Part shown: positions 36,010 through 50,075 of the stretch, in pieces | Numbering within the stretch: the stretch's first letter is position 1 | Layout: the number at the start of each line of letters is the position of its first letter | From: Argopecten irradians | Taxonomy: Eukaryota > Mollusca > Bivalvia > Pectinida > Pectinidae | DNA length: 64,000 bases | Direction of reading: 5' to 3' | NCBI RefSeq assembly: GCF_041381155.1 | Contig: NC_091134.1 | Coordinates: forward strand, 42,367,338-42,431,337 | Made by a program: the position numbers and the translations under genes | Notes under the pieces: model-generated | What the model was told of the DNA's origin: nothing | Seen by the model: only the letters and a program-made list of their open reading frames with translations | The model's database searches: none

Positions 36010-39000
36010 TAAAAAAAACGATTTGCTAGCAGCTACATATCCAAGCGATTGAAACGTTAAAGCCTATCAAGGTTTTTTTGGTAATCTTCAAATTAGTAAT
36101 ACCAGCAGGGAAATATAGTAATTAGAACCTTTTATGTGGAGAGATCAATAACGCTGTAAGATCGATATATTGTGTTTTAATTGGACTGAAAGATGTAGCC
36201 GAGCCTCCATTACGGAACGCATAAAGAACATATGTCCCGCATGTTAGTGCAGACCAGCCCATGCCGGTTGCCCTCCCTTTACATATGGTTCGGGGGGTAT
36301 AGTGGGAGGTAACGGGCAGAAACGAAGGGTCAGGATAGACCTGGAGATTGCGCCGTGCGCCGTCCCGTAGTTTTTCAAATGTGTGGTGTTTTGGGGATTG
36401 AGCAAAAACATTGAAACCTGACAAGTCCCGAAAAAGTATTGTGATTTACAACTTCTTGGACACAATTTTTTGTTTTAATGATGTCAGTTACTTGTAGACA
36501 GGACATGCTGCTCCAGGTAAACACATATTGTTGCGTATATTATAGTAGTTCTACAAGTATCGATTTGAAAGTTGCGTAAAATATATTTTTCATATTTATG
36601 AGTGTATACTTTGTCGGAAACCAAGATGGCCGCCCAGCTGAATAACTTTTTTGAACTATCATTAGCTACAGACGGATTTCGGCTCTTTGATTAAAATCAT
36701 GGACTAAATGGGTCACTACATTTACCCTTACAGATTGTAGCCTTTGGGAATTACGGCAATCGGTTAAGTAAAAGGGGCCGGTACAGATAAATAATCATTT
36801 ATACCAACTCTAAACGTTCTGAAAACACCAGTTTTTTGATTTGTACTTGTTTTGGGAATTAGAGACTTGGAAGATGTATCCCTGACGGCCTCCCATTAAA
36901 GGTGTTCGTACAATGGATGTGGAGGTTTATTTAGTTTAGGGGGTCACTATGGGTATGGGCTGAATGTCAAGATGGGTATGTGATTTAAACAGGACCGGGA
37001 AATGGTGAACTCGACAAATTTTGAAATAACACTCCCACTGATTCTGGACATGTTCACGTAGTGGAGTCTGAAGTTGGGGCATATTACCTCGGCCTGAACA
37101 TGCCCGGTTCAAAGAATGTTAGAAAACCGCTTGGATCAACCAGTTGATAAGAACCAGTGACGTGTAATATTCAAACAAACAAACAAAGGATATGAACTTA
37201 TCTCAAGTTCTAATGTGCCACATCCTTCAACGCAGTCACTGTTCATGAAAAACTCTTCTTTGACGCAGAGTGTTGTTATATTGGTGGGTTTGTTATTTAA
37301 ATCCGGATATGGAATGAGTTTCACCCCGCGGTTTTACCACTTTTGCAATGCCCGAAAAAATTCATACTAGTTTCATCGCGACCGCAGAAGATACTGAAAC
37401 TTGTCAAGGTAACCTATGACACCCTGACATGACTTCTTCAAACAAATGTATGTACTTATGTTCGTTGCACTTGATAAATTTTGAACCCGCCACAGTTAAC
37501 CATGCTACGAAAGAAACATTTTGTAAAACTATTCCTCAAACCGTGTTACCTGAGTCTGATTGGCGCCCCTTGCACGAGGTCTTCCTGACCTGTACTGACA
37601 GACTCAACATACGTTGTTGTTGTTTTCGGTCTAGGCCACCGAAACTTCTTCTGCACCTTTAGTTCTTATAATAAACGCATTTGGAATCCTCTGTCTCTAT
37701 CAGGTTCTGAAGCTCATATTTCTATGTTGCCCAAGACATACTTTTTTGCAATCACCACGTCCTGAGATTCAGTCCCCACATTAGTGTTTTTACGGCAACT
37801 GTCGGTTACATTTTCTCTTTTCAACAAAACAGCCCAACCATGACATTTTAAGTCTACGTCTCGGAAACAGGTGTTAAATTTTACGAAGCGCTCCCCAGAT
37901 TTGCAACTAGGTGTTCCTCAGACTGCAGACTTTACAGAACTAATCGGGCCTTCTTCACTACTGGCGAATTGTTCGTTATCGTGTTTACTCATTAAGCAAG
38001 CTGACTGTAGACCGGGTGCCATTCTTTCTACATCGTTACAGAGACTATGCCATCATTCGACTTAAACCTTCTGATTAATGATTGTAATAATTCCTAGCAT
38101 AATAATCCATTTAGTCCCTGACTTTTATCAACCAGATCAAAAACATGCGCATTGTTATACCAGCAGTGTCAGCATTTACAATTGAATTAACGTCCTGTTG
38201 ACATCTGCAGTCGGCCACTATGCGGACCCAGTAGGCTGCTGTCTAGTAATATATATTGCTGCCCTATGAAAGTACGCGTATTGACATCAGAAACTTGCTG
38301 GTAGTAATGTAGCACGCTCTACTTGTATTTTTCCTTTCTGAAATAAATTGTCTATATTTGAAATGATGTCAGGATTGCTAATTGAGGTACATTTAAGAAC
38401 TACCTTAACCAGAATCTGTCAGTGGCGGAAACGTATGTTAGACCTTTAGTTTGACCTGAGCACCTGTCACGTATTTGTAATGATCTCAGCCCTGTTGAAA
38501 CCCCCCCCCCCATCGTGTAACTAGACCTGCTGACCACCCTGGACCTTGCTTTCGTATAAAGGCTAAGCTTCGTAAGTCTTTGACTCCAGGGTTATCTAAA
38601 ATAATTTGTCATCATACATGCCACCTCATAACCCTTCAGAAGCTAAGCCTCATTCAATGCACAGTTGATTTGACGCGTGCAGCCCCTACAGGGAGAGGAT
38701 AGTTAAATACGGCGTTCCTGTCCCCCTGCCAACGTCCTGAAGATACACCAATCCGTCTTAAAGGTTGTACCCTGGCTCACCCCGCCCCTGGCGTTGCATG
38801 TACCGAGCACAGGCTACGTCTCTGGATCATCCTTCTGTGCCAGTTTAGACTACCTCAACGTTGACAGGCCATATGTGACCACGTAATGGCACCTAGACTT
38901 CACCTGGTTGTTGCTTGGGTGTGCTTCGCCCGTTTAGCCTACAGGATATCAAGCACTAACTCCCATGCACACAGTTCCACTGACTACATTTAGCCGAACA

Positions 39001-39970
39001 CCCCAAACATACATGTAAAACCGCTGGTCCATAGAGGTGGACATCGTGCTCCTCGCTCTAGGGGGAACTGTAAAACTATATCCCGGGACCGACGGACATT
39101 CCATGCATGGTAGGCCCAGGTGTCAGTAATGGGAGTGATAAATTGCAAAATGTGTATGCTCTATCATCATACGTTAATTATGCCAAAAAAGATGTTGTAA
39201 TGGGGGGTATAGTTTCATATGTCTGTAAGGGTGTCAACATTAACTGCAGTGTACAAGGGTAAGTTAAACTGAGGCGTTTGTAATGGTATTTGCATGTTGA
39301 TGTATCTAAAACATTGGCTGCTTTTGTATTTTTTCGATCAGTGAGTTGAATTTGTCTAATGTCGTTTGTGAGAGTCTATCTGGGGAGAAATTGTGTTCCC
39401 CTTTCGAATGACTTGAAGCTTTTAACCTTGCAAGTGGAGTTTCTGATTTTCTGTTGTGGCAAATCGTCGCCAATGCGTGGACACAATAATGTGTCATGCT
39501 GCTATTTATTAGATGGGCAATCAATAAAAGTAAGGACATAGGATGCTAAAATTTAGGTGCTTTTGCTTCATATGTTTAATCGCTATGGTCATGTTTGAGT
39601 AATGAGAGTACGGTTTTCGGAAACAGCTGGTGAAATTAGGGGGGGGGGTTTGTCCCCTTGCCGAATCAATGACCAATGGTATAATGTGGGAAGTCAAGAA
39701 GGGGTGGGATTGTTGGCCCTTGTGAGAAAGTGCTATCCGTTGGTGGGTGTCTCGGCGGTCTACTGGAGCATAACGAAATGGCATTAGTTGTCAACTATAG
39801 CAGGATAACCACTGTACCTAGCACCAGTTCCAACAACAACGCAATAAATTGTGACATCGGGGCACTACGCTGCTCCGTGAGCCGTCCTTTCATGAATCCG
39901 CATACTAGATAGTATACATGAAATACCGTATATATACATGAACGGGGCATAGCAAGGTTTTTAATTGACA
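36010..39970. other. No gene recognised; mixed composition
   Basis: Only short open frames with no family resemblance. About 38440-39130 is GC-richer than its surroundings, with C runs and CpGs kept. A short pearl-like fragment (AACCAAGATGGCCGCC) lies near 36620. No splice-consistent exon set was found. Confidence 0.4.
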
Positions 39971-40562
39971 GAGTCAATCTGGGTTTTGTCCCCTGCTCGA
40001 GACACACATCATAGTTTATAAAAGTGGAAGTTTCCACTCTTGTGGTTGTACCACAGCACGTTGTACACATACTATTTCCATTAATGACCCTGATTTTAAA
40101 TAGGAAAATAACAATAACAATGCCAAACATTGGTCACTAAAAATATATTATGTATGGTATTCATGAAGTTTTCAAAATAATATGATGGTAAGCTGATAAT
40201 ATTGAGATTCGTTTTTGTCTTGGTATCCGGAAAATAAGAACTAATTGATGTAATGATCGTTGAGTCAATCTGGGTTTTGTCCCCTGCTCGAGACACATCA
40301 TAGTTTATAAAAGTGGAAGTTTCCACTCTTGTGGTTGTACCACAGCACGTTGTACACATACTATTTCCATTAATGACCCTGATTTTAAATAGGAAAATAA
40401 CAATAACAATGCCAAACATTGGTCACTAAAAATATATTATGTATGGTTTTCATGAAGTTTTCAAAATAATATGATGGTAAGCTGAAAATGTTGGAGATTC
40501 GTTTTGCTGAAAGTCTTGGTATCTATGTCGGAAAATAAGAACTTATTGATGTATTGATCGTT
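39971..40562. repeat. Direct tandem duplication of about 291 bp
   Basis: The segment starting GAGTCAATCTGGGTTTTGTC at 39971 is repeated at 40262 and is nearly identical through GGTCACTAAAAATATATTAT to GTTGA near 40560. Small differences (GACACACATCA against GACACATCA; a GCTGAAA insertion) show the copies have diverged slightly. Each copy includes an internal piece of the SINE-like repeat (TTTATAAAAGTGGAAGTTTC). Confidence 0.9.
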
Positions 40563-43500
40563 GACTTATATACACCAAGAAATACAAAATGTAAAGATGC
40601 TGTGACTTCCGTGTGGATGCTACATGCCGCAGCCAAACCATTGATATCTGTCACTAATAAAGCCCATCACCCACGAACATTCAAAATGTCAACATGTTAT
40701 GAAAGGTGACAGGAAACTAACTGTTTGTTACTAGATATTATAAACTCATTATTGGACAGTGTTCTGTGCTGAATGTGTTCATTATGGTTTGTTATATAGC
40801 TAAATAACACAGACGAACTATATCGCAAACAAATGACTGGCTATAATTTGACCATGACCTTCACAAAGTATGCTTTTCATCCACATTATCGCCTCTTTGA
40901 ACAATCATTTTCCACTATGTTTCAGTGAAGTGAAGGAATGGCTGCAACAGACAAAACTATTAACAAAAATGCATTCGCAATTATCGGCTCAGTGTCCCAC
41001 TAATGTTATTTTACAAAGCAACATATGGTCAGATTTACGGAGATATTGCACGATTTGACAAGTTGTCCTTGAATCTGCTAGCAGAAGGCCCTTGATCCTG
41101 TTCCTGGTCGAGACCAACACTATGTGTCGACATAACAGAGATCCTAAACCTTCATATTCACTAATAATAGAAAAGGTATCTCTATTTGATGTGATACAAT
41201 TTTGCCAGTAAACTTGCAAATTCATATGTCAATATCTTGTCAACTAATAATAAAGAGTGCTGTATAAATCAATAGATGCGTCTGTAAAGAAAAGACTGTA
41301 GTATGTCGCACAAAATTGCTTAACCAACTTATGGCAATAAACTAACTGACTAAAATAGACTTCATGGATAGAGTATAATGAATCAATGGAAAACAATGCC
41401 CCGTCAAAATTTATGTCTTAACTAAGGAGCTATTAGAACGAAAACCACCTTCATCGCCCCTAGATAAGTCCCCTTCTAGTCCAGTGCCTTTTGTTGGTGT
41501 CCCCTAAAATCGTTCTGTGTAGTAGACTCTCTTAAACATGCATCCTGTCTGATATCATCTACCTAGAAACGAAATAATTGAGCGTGATTAAGAGAAGTAA
41601 TAATGTTTTTTGTTGTTGAAGTAAATTCAATTATGGAAATGTGTAATCACGATAAGCTAAATGACGACATTCACTAGTCGGCTGTGTAAATTGCACCTGT
41701 CTGCTTGCGCCTTCAATAGCAACGGCTCGAGTGTCTAAAAAGAGTGCATTATAGTGTTCGTGTTATGATTTTTCTTCTTATCTCCTTCTTCTCTGCCTAA
41801 ATGCTTGGTCTCTATCCGTAACTTCTGAGTTGTTCATAAGCTGTAAGATTGCTGGTCTACGTAAATATAGCCGACAACAAACAATATGTGAATCACGGCC
41901 GACGGCTTAATAGACAATCTAGATTAAAAACACAGATTCCCTTATTATCACCTCTATTGAAGACGGAAGAGGTTATAAGGAGTGTCTGTGTGTTGAAATC
42001 AGACATTGCATCTTAAGTCAGCTGTTGTTTTTTAGTTTGTCCACCCATCTTTTTTTTACCCCTCTATTCTCCTAAGTATCACGTTCTGACGAACCGAAGG
42101 AGTGCATGTAGGGATCCCGCAGGACCACCTACAAAAGGGGAATCAATTGATCCCCTAAAACCTAGCAAAGCCTCCTATGCTCCAGATAGTCGGTCCAGAA
42201 TAGATTCACTCTAAGAGTTCGAAAGTGCTTTAAAGGTCCAAATATAGAAATCTTGTCCCTAATTAATATGACTCTTGGGCCGTCTGATAGTTTCCCCCTG
42301 CAATAGGGTGTGATCGTGTTACGTAAGTGTCAGTATATTTAAGGTGGCTAAATCCCAAGTCCCATGTGGGTATCAACCCCCATCCTGACTTAAACTCAAC
42401 GATCCTCTATTATCACTCACGACGTTGAATCTAGAGAGATCTCGAGATCATCCCTAGCTATAGGGCGGTCACGTCAAGATGACCTTTTGAAATGGGGGTT
42501 AATCATACTTCCCGGCACTTGTCAGAATCTTGAATTGGCGCGACGATAATCGTTTCCTCCTCATAAAGAAGCTGTCCATATTATTTTTGTGGATGAAGTA
42601 TATCAGACGCTTCATACCGCTTAGAGTGGAACAACCAATAAGCTGTAATAGTAAGATATGTATAAACATTGGGCTGAGAGTGAAGGAACTATTATTTTAC
42701 TCAATCGAACTGTACTTAATTATGGTTGCCTAGAGAAAACACTCGCCATGGTGCTATGAAGTGACACGTGTGAGTTATAAAGTATTCATCTAGAGAACGT
42801 TTGCCGTGACCCTCGCCACTTATGGGATATTTGCCCTCTAGATTCCTGTCTATTGAACGGAGTCCACAATAACACAAAATAGTGGGGTTGATATGGATTT
42901 GTATTGTTTAAGCTGTGAATGTGTGCGGGTAACACAAACAGGGGAAATGTTCCAAAGGTCTCGAAAGTTATAGCAGCTATCTTAGGAACTGTGGTCTAGA
43001 CGACCTAGCAAAAACATATTATAGAACTACCTTACTCACTGTATTTAGTCTCAACCCAACACGCTGGGGTCCCCCATTCGTAACCCCCACAGAACAACAA
43101 AACTGAGATACTCATCTCTAAACCTGAACAGACCTAACATCACGTATAATCCTACATAACTCAGGTAGGAAGTCGTTAGAGAGCCGCCAGAGCAGGCAGA
43201 TGCTATTTTCACTCACCGGCCTCCAGCAACTGTACAAATATTGTAACACATTTCCTTAACTCAATGATAGGCCGGCACGGCTCTCCTCTAATCACCTATC
43301 ATACAAGATTTTTTGCCCTGTTATTTGCATTTTTTATTTGATTTTTAAACTGACATACTCGAGCTCCTCAAGTGAATCCTACGCAGTGTCCATCACGACT
43401 CTAGTAATCATTGTTCCAGTTGTCGCTAGCTCATAAGACGAGATTCTTTTTCATACTAACATCACAAAGGCGGACTCGGCGCATTTTTACTAGGGAACAC

Positions 43501-44324
43501 AGTCGCTCTCGCTATAGTCCGCAGAAAGTGAGAAACATTGTAGTTTCCCGACACAAGTTTGTATGCCGAAACCTCTCCCCATCTTGCTGTAAAAATACCT
43601 GCAACATTTTGTCCTATAACATAGCTTTAAATCGCTTCTGACAGTAAGTGTTTTACTTATTAGCCCCCCCCGCCGAGAACCTAAGTGCTTGCGCCTAAAA
43701 ATAATTCACCTCCTGTCAAACTGTGGTGAGTTAGAGATTCATGTGTGTTTAACATGCCGTCGATGTTTGGTTACGGGTCATGAGTGGTACTAGCGTACAC
43801 CTTATTGTACAGCTGCCTTAATTGTATTGTATCATTTTATGTCGGTACAACGATTGTGTATATTCAACATACGGTATCAAATTATCCTCAATCTAATGAC
43901 TAATGAAAGAAGTGGAATTTGTACCAATATTTTTCCCGCCTCGTTAATAATTTCATACGATATGATAAGAACAATTCAATTTTGATGCTCATATTTTGCT
44001 CGTCTTAGATATGATAAAAAGACTGTAATAGTTTGTTAGTCTGATCGTGAATTGTTCCCCCTCCTTGTATACAGTGTTGTAGAAACGTATGTTTTTTTTC
44101 ATGTTATCATCAAAATCTACGCGTCAATACTCATCGCTTATCATCAACATGTCAACATGATGTATGAGTTTCACTTAGTGATGTTTTATCGTCTAAGTCA
44201 ACATCCTTTTGATTTTAATCTCAATATTCGATCAATTCTTGTGTTGTAAGTATTATTACTTGCCCTTCTTTCTTATTCCTGATTTTTTACCCGATACAGT
44301 TTTTGTTTATATCTTGATATTAAT
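40563..44324. other. No gene recognised; part with unusually even composition
   Basis: About 41400-43700 has near-balanced bases, many CpGs, few long A/T runs and no repeats, unlike the AT-rich, repeat-dense DNA around it. No open frame over 80 codons and no splice-consistent exon chain was seen. Confidence 0.4.
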
Positions 44325-44394
44325 GTCCCCCCCCCCTGTCTCTGCTTACCCCCCCCCCCCCCCCCCCCCCCCCCCTTGTTCCCCCTTGTAGTTT
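44325..44394. repeat. Poly-C tract
   Basis: Two C runs, the longer about 27 bases (about 44349-44375), in a C-rich strand. Other C runs lie at 30855, 38500 and 49436. Such tracts are prone to sequencing length error. Confidence 0.95.
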
Positions 44395-46199
44395 GCCTTA
44401 AATGACCTTATTTTGTCGATATGACCGTAAAACTCACAACAAACAAGCTCAAAACACATTGCATGCAGGGAAGAACCCTTTTTAGATGATCCTTGATGTT
44501 TAATTAATTAAGATGTGAAACTTACAAAACAAAAATTTAGGAGCATTTTTAAAATTGAGATTTTTGTGATAATCAAGGATTTCATAGAAAAAGCGACGAA
44601 AAGGAATGCCACAAGCTAAAAAAAGCTTGGGCAATACATTGAATTGTTTTAAAAAATGCTGCGACTATAAGACAGGGTGGAGTGTATTGTTCATTGTCTT
44701 TGGCAGTCAGTGCCAGTGACAGCAGTATTAATGGGTAAGATTGTCCACTATTAGTGAAAGACAACATCACCCCGCACATCAAAAAAAAACTCCCAAATAC
44801 GTAATACAAACGACTATTGCTTGCCCAGAGGCCTTCGTGTGAAACAATATGTAACTCGATTTGATCGCGATAAAAAATACGCCGGATTTCAACTAGTGTA
44901 ATGATATAAGTAATGTTAGATCGAAACAGACCGTGATTGCTTTTGAACAGAAACGGACGATCTCACTACTCAATTATTAATATAGAAAGCGTTTCTTACC
45001 GAAAGTCATTCTTTGTGTCCCAAATCGATGAAAAAACAGATTAAAGGGGAATCAAGATTTCATAGAGAGGTGAATATATCGGAGGCCTGCTGATTGGTAT
45101 AAATTCAGGGTACATCAGTTAATGGTTAATGTGTGGGTTCGGACCAATACATGTAGATGTAAAATTTGTAAAGAATTTGATGTGCAATTTGTTCAATTTG
45201 TTTGGTTCTGTGGTTTCAAAAACATGCCGGTAATTTTCACCAACATAGCACCGGTTTTTTCTTAAAACATCCGGTGGTCCTTAGGTGACCGCTCAGAGGA
45301 ACCACACATAAAAAGGTTTTGGATGACAATGACAGTTTTCATACTTTTAACTTGTAAAATTAAAAGCATCAAACTTTTCAATGTTGGATATGTTGTGAAA
45401 GTAATAAATTTTGTACGCTTAGAGCTCTAGAAAAACGGTACTCAATCGTCTTCTCCTGTTTTTGATAGTGAAAAAATCCATTTGGAAACATCCGGTTGTC
45501 AGCAGGTGCCAGCACTGGCCACAACACAACTAAAAACGTTTTTGAAACCTGTCAGTTATTGGGTTTGTGCATTAACTTGTTTTTGTTTGTTATGTTATTG
45601 ATTAAATGTAAGTCCTATTAATAGCTAGGGTTTCACGTAAAGCGACGGGGGCATGAGGTGTAGTCTACACATGTACATGTACGTGTAACGCAAACATGGC
45701 GATTGTGTACATTGTTTCATGTAGAACTTAAAACATCACGAAATTAAAGTATTCAAAGTTGGGTATGGGTAAGAACCAGCCAAATGAAAAAAAAAGACCT
45801 TCGAAACGGCCGCGTGTTCTGTATACAAAATTGAGCCCGGGATAGAAATTTATAACCTGGGCCGCTGATTGGCTGGCTAATCTTGAATTTCAAAAGTAAA
45901 AATGTTTTCTGACAGGTAATTTATTTCCTTGATAACCATAAATATGAATTTGGAAATTCAGATTGAGATTTAGGGTTCAAAAATATGAATTTTGATAATG
46001 AATAGGTAAAGCACATTATTAGAATTTCAGGTTATTTTGAAAGTGCAAAAAATTCTCCTTTTCTTATGAAGAACTTCGACCAATGGGGAAAAAAACTCGT
46101 ACAATTAGAGTTAAGTATTAGAGGATCATCTCCCTTTGGCCACATCATGTAATCCCAATTACATACACATCACCCCAAGCGCACAAAATAAAAATCGCT

Positions 46200-47420
46200 G
46201 CAAGGGGAAAGGACAATTGATGTCCTATACCTCCGTCATTTAGGAATCATATGACATTGAAATTGGTCAATATATGTGTCTGAGAGCGAGCCCTTTCACA
46301 TTCGATTTCAAACCTTTCTCTTGGAAATTTCTTAAAAAATTACGGTAAAAATTTACGTTAAAAAAAATGAACGAAAAGCCAAATTCGGAGGGCTATATTG
46401 TTTCGCCATTTTTCTAATTCGTGTGTTTTTTTGAAAATTATAACCCTGTACAGGATATATGGCCAATGTCTACATTCACATAAAATCAACTCCCTAAATT
46501 AAATGATAAAGGGCCGTACAATCTCATAAATTACAGGGGAAAAATAAGGAAACGGAAGAAATTGACATATTTGAGGAGCTAATTTTGCCCGCCATTTTTC
46601 TATATAACCCCTTTAAAATCCATAACTTTTGAAGACAAAAGTTTATACAACATAGGTATGGAAAAATCAAACATTGTGCATGAACAGGTTTTAAAGGGGC
46701 TGAAACGCGTGCCGCGAGCGCAGAGGACAAATATAAACTAAAATTTCGATTTTGATGTACTATATTCTCCGCCATTTTTGAATCATATGACCTTGATGAA
46801 ATTAGTCATTTTACGATGTCTGAGAGCATGAACTTTTCACATCCAATTAAAAAAAACATTTCTCTTTGGAAATTTCATGAAATACGTTAAAATTTACCGT
46901 TAAAAAAAAATGAACGAAACGTAATATTACGGGTAGAGCTATATTTTCCACCATTTTCAAATTTAATGACTTTGAAATTACAAAGCACTGTACAGACAAA
47001 TATGCCAAAGTCTACATTTACGATAAATCAACACCCTACATGTAAATGACAAACGCCCTACAAGCTCACAAATTACGGGAAAAAAATAAGAGAAGAAAAT
47101 GAAACAAAACGCATTACAAATTCAGAGATGCTATATATCCGCCATTTTTCTATATAACCCCTTGAAAGTTTTTCAAAAACAAATCTTTATACAACACAGG
47201 TACGAAAAAACCAAGACTGTTACATACAGGTTTAAAAAGGCGCTGAAACGTTCTCGCGCGAAAGGACAAATATAAACTAAAATTTCGATTATTTGATGTC
47301 CTATATCTCCGCCATTTTGAATCATATGACCTTGAATTTGGTCATTTTATGTGCCTGAGAGCATGCTCTGTGACATATGCGCCCAATTCAAAACTTTTCT
47401 GTGAACAAATTTTTTGTTTT
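46200..47420. repeat. Tandem repeat of about 540-bp units
   Basis: Two full units and a partial third start with GATGTCCTATACCTCCGTCA (46218) and its versions at about 46752 and 47291, each followed by AATCATATGAC and TCTGAGAGC. Within each unit the theme GCCATTTTTCTATATAACCC recurs, so the unit is itself a decayed higher-order repeat. No coding sequence was found. Confidence 0.85.
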
Positions 47421-47935
47421 GACCTTTGCTTGATCTCCTTAACCGAGCGACTCTTGACCTTGACATAAAATTTGATAACATGGCATGAGAAAAGCACGCG
47501 AAATGTCAGGATCTGTCAGCATAACTAAACGTGGACGATGAACAGCGTACAGTTTTAAAAAGTTATGAGAGCGTTCAAAAATAGTTTTTTTACATCTGTG
47601 ATCACCTTGACCATTGAACGTTATCGTTACAAAAATCAAGCCTACGTTTTCAAGCATGATTCATGTACGCTCGCACATAACATGTCCCAATTGAGCGCCG
47701 TACTACTTTGATGTTACCCGAATTTTAAATCATTGAAGAAAGTTACTGAAATAAGCGTATCTGTATTGGTGAGAAGGTTTCCTGTAAGTCGTAACTGCTG
47801 TTTAAACTTGGCGTATGGGCGTCCCAAATGATTTAGGTTTGTACCTGTACTGCCCCCTATTGTGCATGATCGTAAAAATGTCGACTAAATTAGAAGGATC
47901 TTATACTTTTCTTTTATCTCATTCCAAACTGACTT

Positions 47936-48416
47936 TATTTTTTCCTAATGCCTCCCTTGGTCATGCGCGCACCTGCCACACTTTTGGCCTTGAGTTGAGC
48001 GTTCGCCCCTGTGAGGAAGGCTCTGGGTTCTGTCCCCTGGCCGAGACACACCAAAGGCTAGTAAAAGTGGTAGTTTCTTGCTCCTGCTTAGCGCTTCAGC
48101 ATACAGGGAGTGGGACGACTGGTTCGCACGCCCGTTGTCAGGTATAATGTGACCGGGTGGGTGTGTGTAGCTCTTGGTGTCTTCGGCGGCATGCCTTCAG
48201 TGATAAAGCACTATAAAAAGGGCAATAGTTCCACTATAAAGCAAGAGGACACAACATGAATAATACCGCAGTCTTGTCCCAACAACACTGACGCACCTCC
48301 CGCTACAACATACACGCAGCACACACATCGTCATACATTGAGGCCGTCCTTGGCATGGACCATAGCTGTTAATCGAAGGACGTTTATAATCAAAAATCAA
48401 ACAAAGAACAAACAAA
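47936..48416 (+). mobile_element. SINE-like dispersed repeat, copy B
   Basis: The longest copy of the family at 34543-34875. It includes an extra 3' segment (ACCGCAGTCTTG, CCTCCCGCTACAACATACAC, AGGCCGTCCTTGGCATGGAC, CATAGCTGTTAATCG, AAGGACGT) before the AAACAAAGAACAAACAAAC tail. Confidence 0.75.
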
Positions 48417-49961
48417 CATTATATATAATAGTATATGAATAATGAATCATAATAAAAATACAGTTATAAGTAGATCCATCTTCAAAATGTCCAATTGATC
48501 TGAAATCAGAACGAAACTTTTAAGTGTGTAGCCATCAAAATATGAATCCGTAGTGTAACTTACGGTTTGCTTTTTGGAGAACAAATCGACTTTTTGTGTC
48601 CCGCCTATATTCTCCTGAAGTGCATCAGAAATATTACTGTTGCCGAACTTAAATGGAAGGCGTGCTTTTGCTCACTACAGTGTTTAGATTCCCGTCTGAA
48701 AGGCAGCGCGTTCTGACGCCCTTCGCGTGGATTTAAGTCCGTTTCAACAAAAAGAAGCGGAACAACTATCAAGAAACAATGCATTTTCGCGCAACTAATA
48801 ACGACAAATAAGCGCCGGCACACGACACTCAATAAACCGGTGGATAATTAAGAATTTTCAGTAATAGTTGCAATTAAGAAAATGATAGCGATGTCAGTGA
48901 AAATAAACTGTTTAAATTTCTTTTCGTTTGATTCACTTGTTTTTGAATTGGAATGGCACTTGAATCCCAGAACATTCCAGTGTCGTCGATCTTTTAGTAT
49001 GAGTGAAGGAAACGGCAGTCAGTCCCGCCAAACAGTGACAGGTCACAATCACTGCGGAATGACGTCGCTTACGACACATTTTTCCACGGTAGTAAAAAGG
49101 TATACAACACTCATTCGGTTTATGGTAGTGAATGCATCTTTTTCTTGATCATTCAAAGAAAGCGTTTCGTTGTGTTGAGCCGAAAAATCGTGTAAATAAC
49201 ATTCAATTTGCTTTTCGTTTTTAATACCTTCCATCTTCTGTATGCATAATTAAAAAATTCATGATAATAAACAGAATACACGGTCACACAATCTTACAAG
49301 TGTATAAGTTTTATTTTTGGTGTGTGACAGGTGAAAACCGAGAATGAACTTTGGCAAAACCTCTCCTCATCTCATATACATCGCTATGCCCGTTTGAATA
49401 TGCACGTGTATAAATGTCATTGACGTTTTCAAGTGGCCCCCCCCCCCTGCTGCGTATCCTATTGTTTTATGTGAAAATGATAATACATTATATGTTATGT
49501 TAAAAATTTGTGATAGATTCAGGTTTTTTTTACTTGTCACTTAATCCTGGAATATCCCAATAGTTACAATTAAACGAAAAGCGTCATATTTTACCTAAGA
49601 AGTCAATTATAATAAATGATAAAGAAAGTATCGTTTTTAGCTTTTAAAATAATATAATAAGAATATGGAAAGAACAGAACACTAACAATAGGGAATTCCA
49701 TCGCTGAATGGTAAAACCCTGAAAAATTGTGTAACATTAAATTTGGAAAAGACCATTACAATAGGGTGGACATAAATAATTTATTTGTGATACAGGATTA
49801 TGGGACATTGAGTTGTATTTGCGTAATAAACTTGAGAAACATTAAGTCTTACAATTCAATCCCACTATATAGTCAATCTAACACAATTTCGTGATTGTAT
49901 TTTGAACGAAGCGAGATAATACGCTTTTACTTAGAAGTCACATTGGTTTATGGCACCACTT

Positions 49962-50075
49962 GTTTGTTTGTTGTTTGATTTATTAACGTCCAAGTAAACC
50001 AGCAATGTCATGTAAGGACGGCCCTCCCATGTAATGCGTTTGTGTAGCGTTTATGTTGTGCGAGGTGAGTGTAAC
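49962..50075 (-). mobile_element. SINE-like dispersed repeat, 3' fragment, inverted
   Basis: TTTGTTTGTTGTTTGATTTA at the left is the reverse complement of the family tail, and TAAGGACGGCC and GTTGTGCGAGGTGAGTGT match the reverse complement of the 3' segment seen at 53700-53800. It is 5'-truncated, as expected of a retroposed copy. Confidence 0.65.

Noticed and set aside
44209-44391. Proline-rich open frame at the poly-C tract
   Set aside because: It is translation of homopolymer C; no start context or homology.
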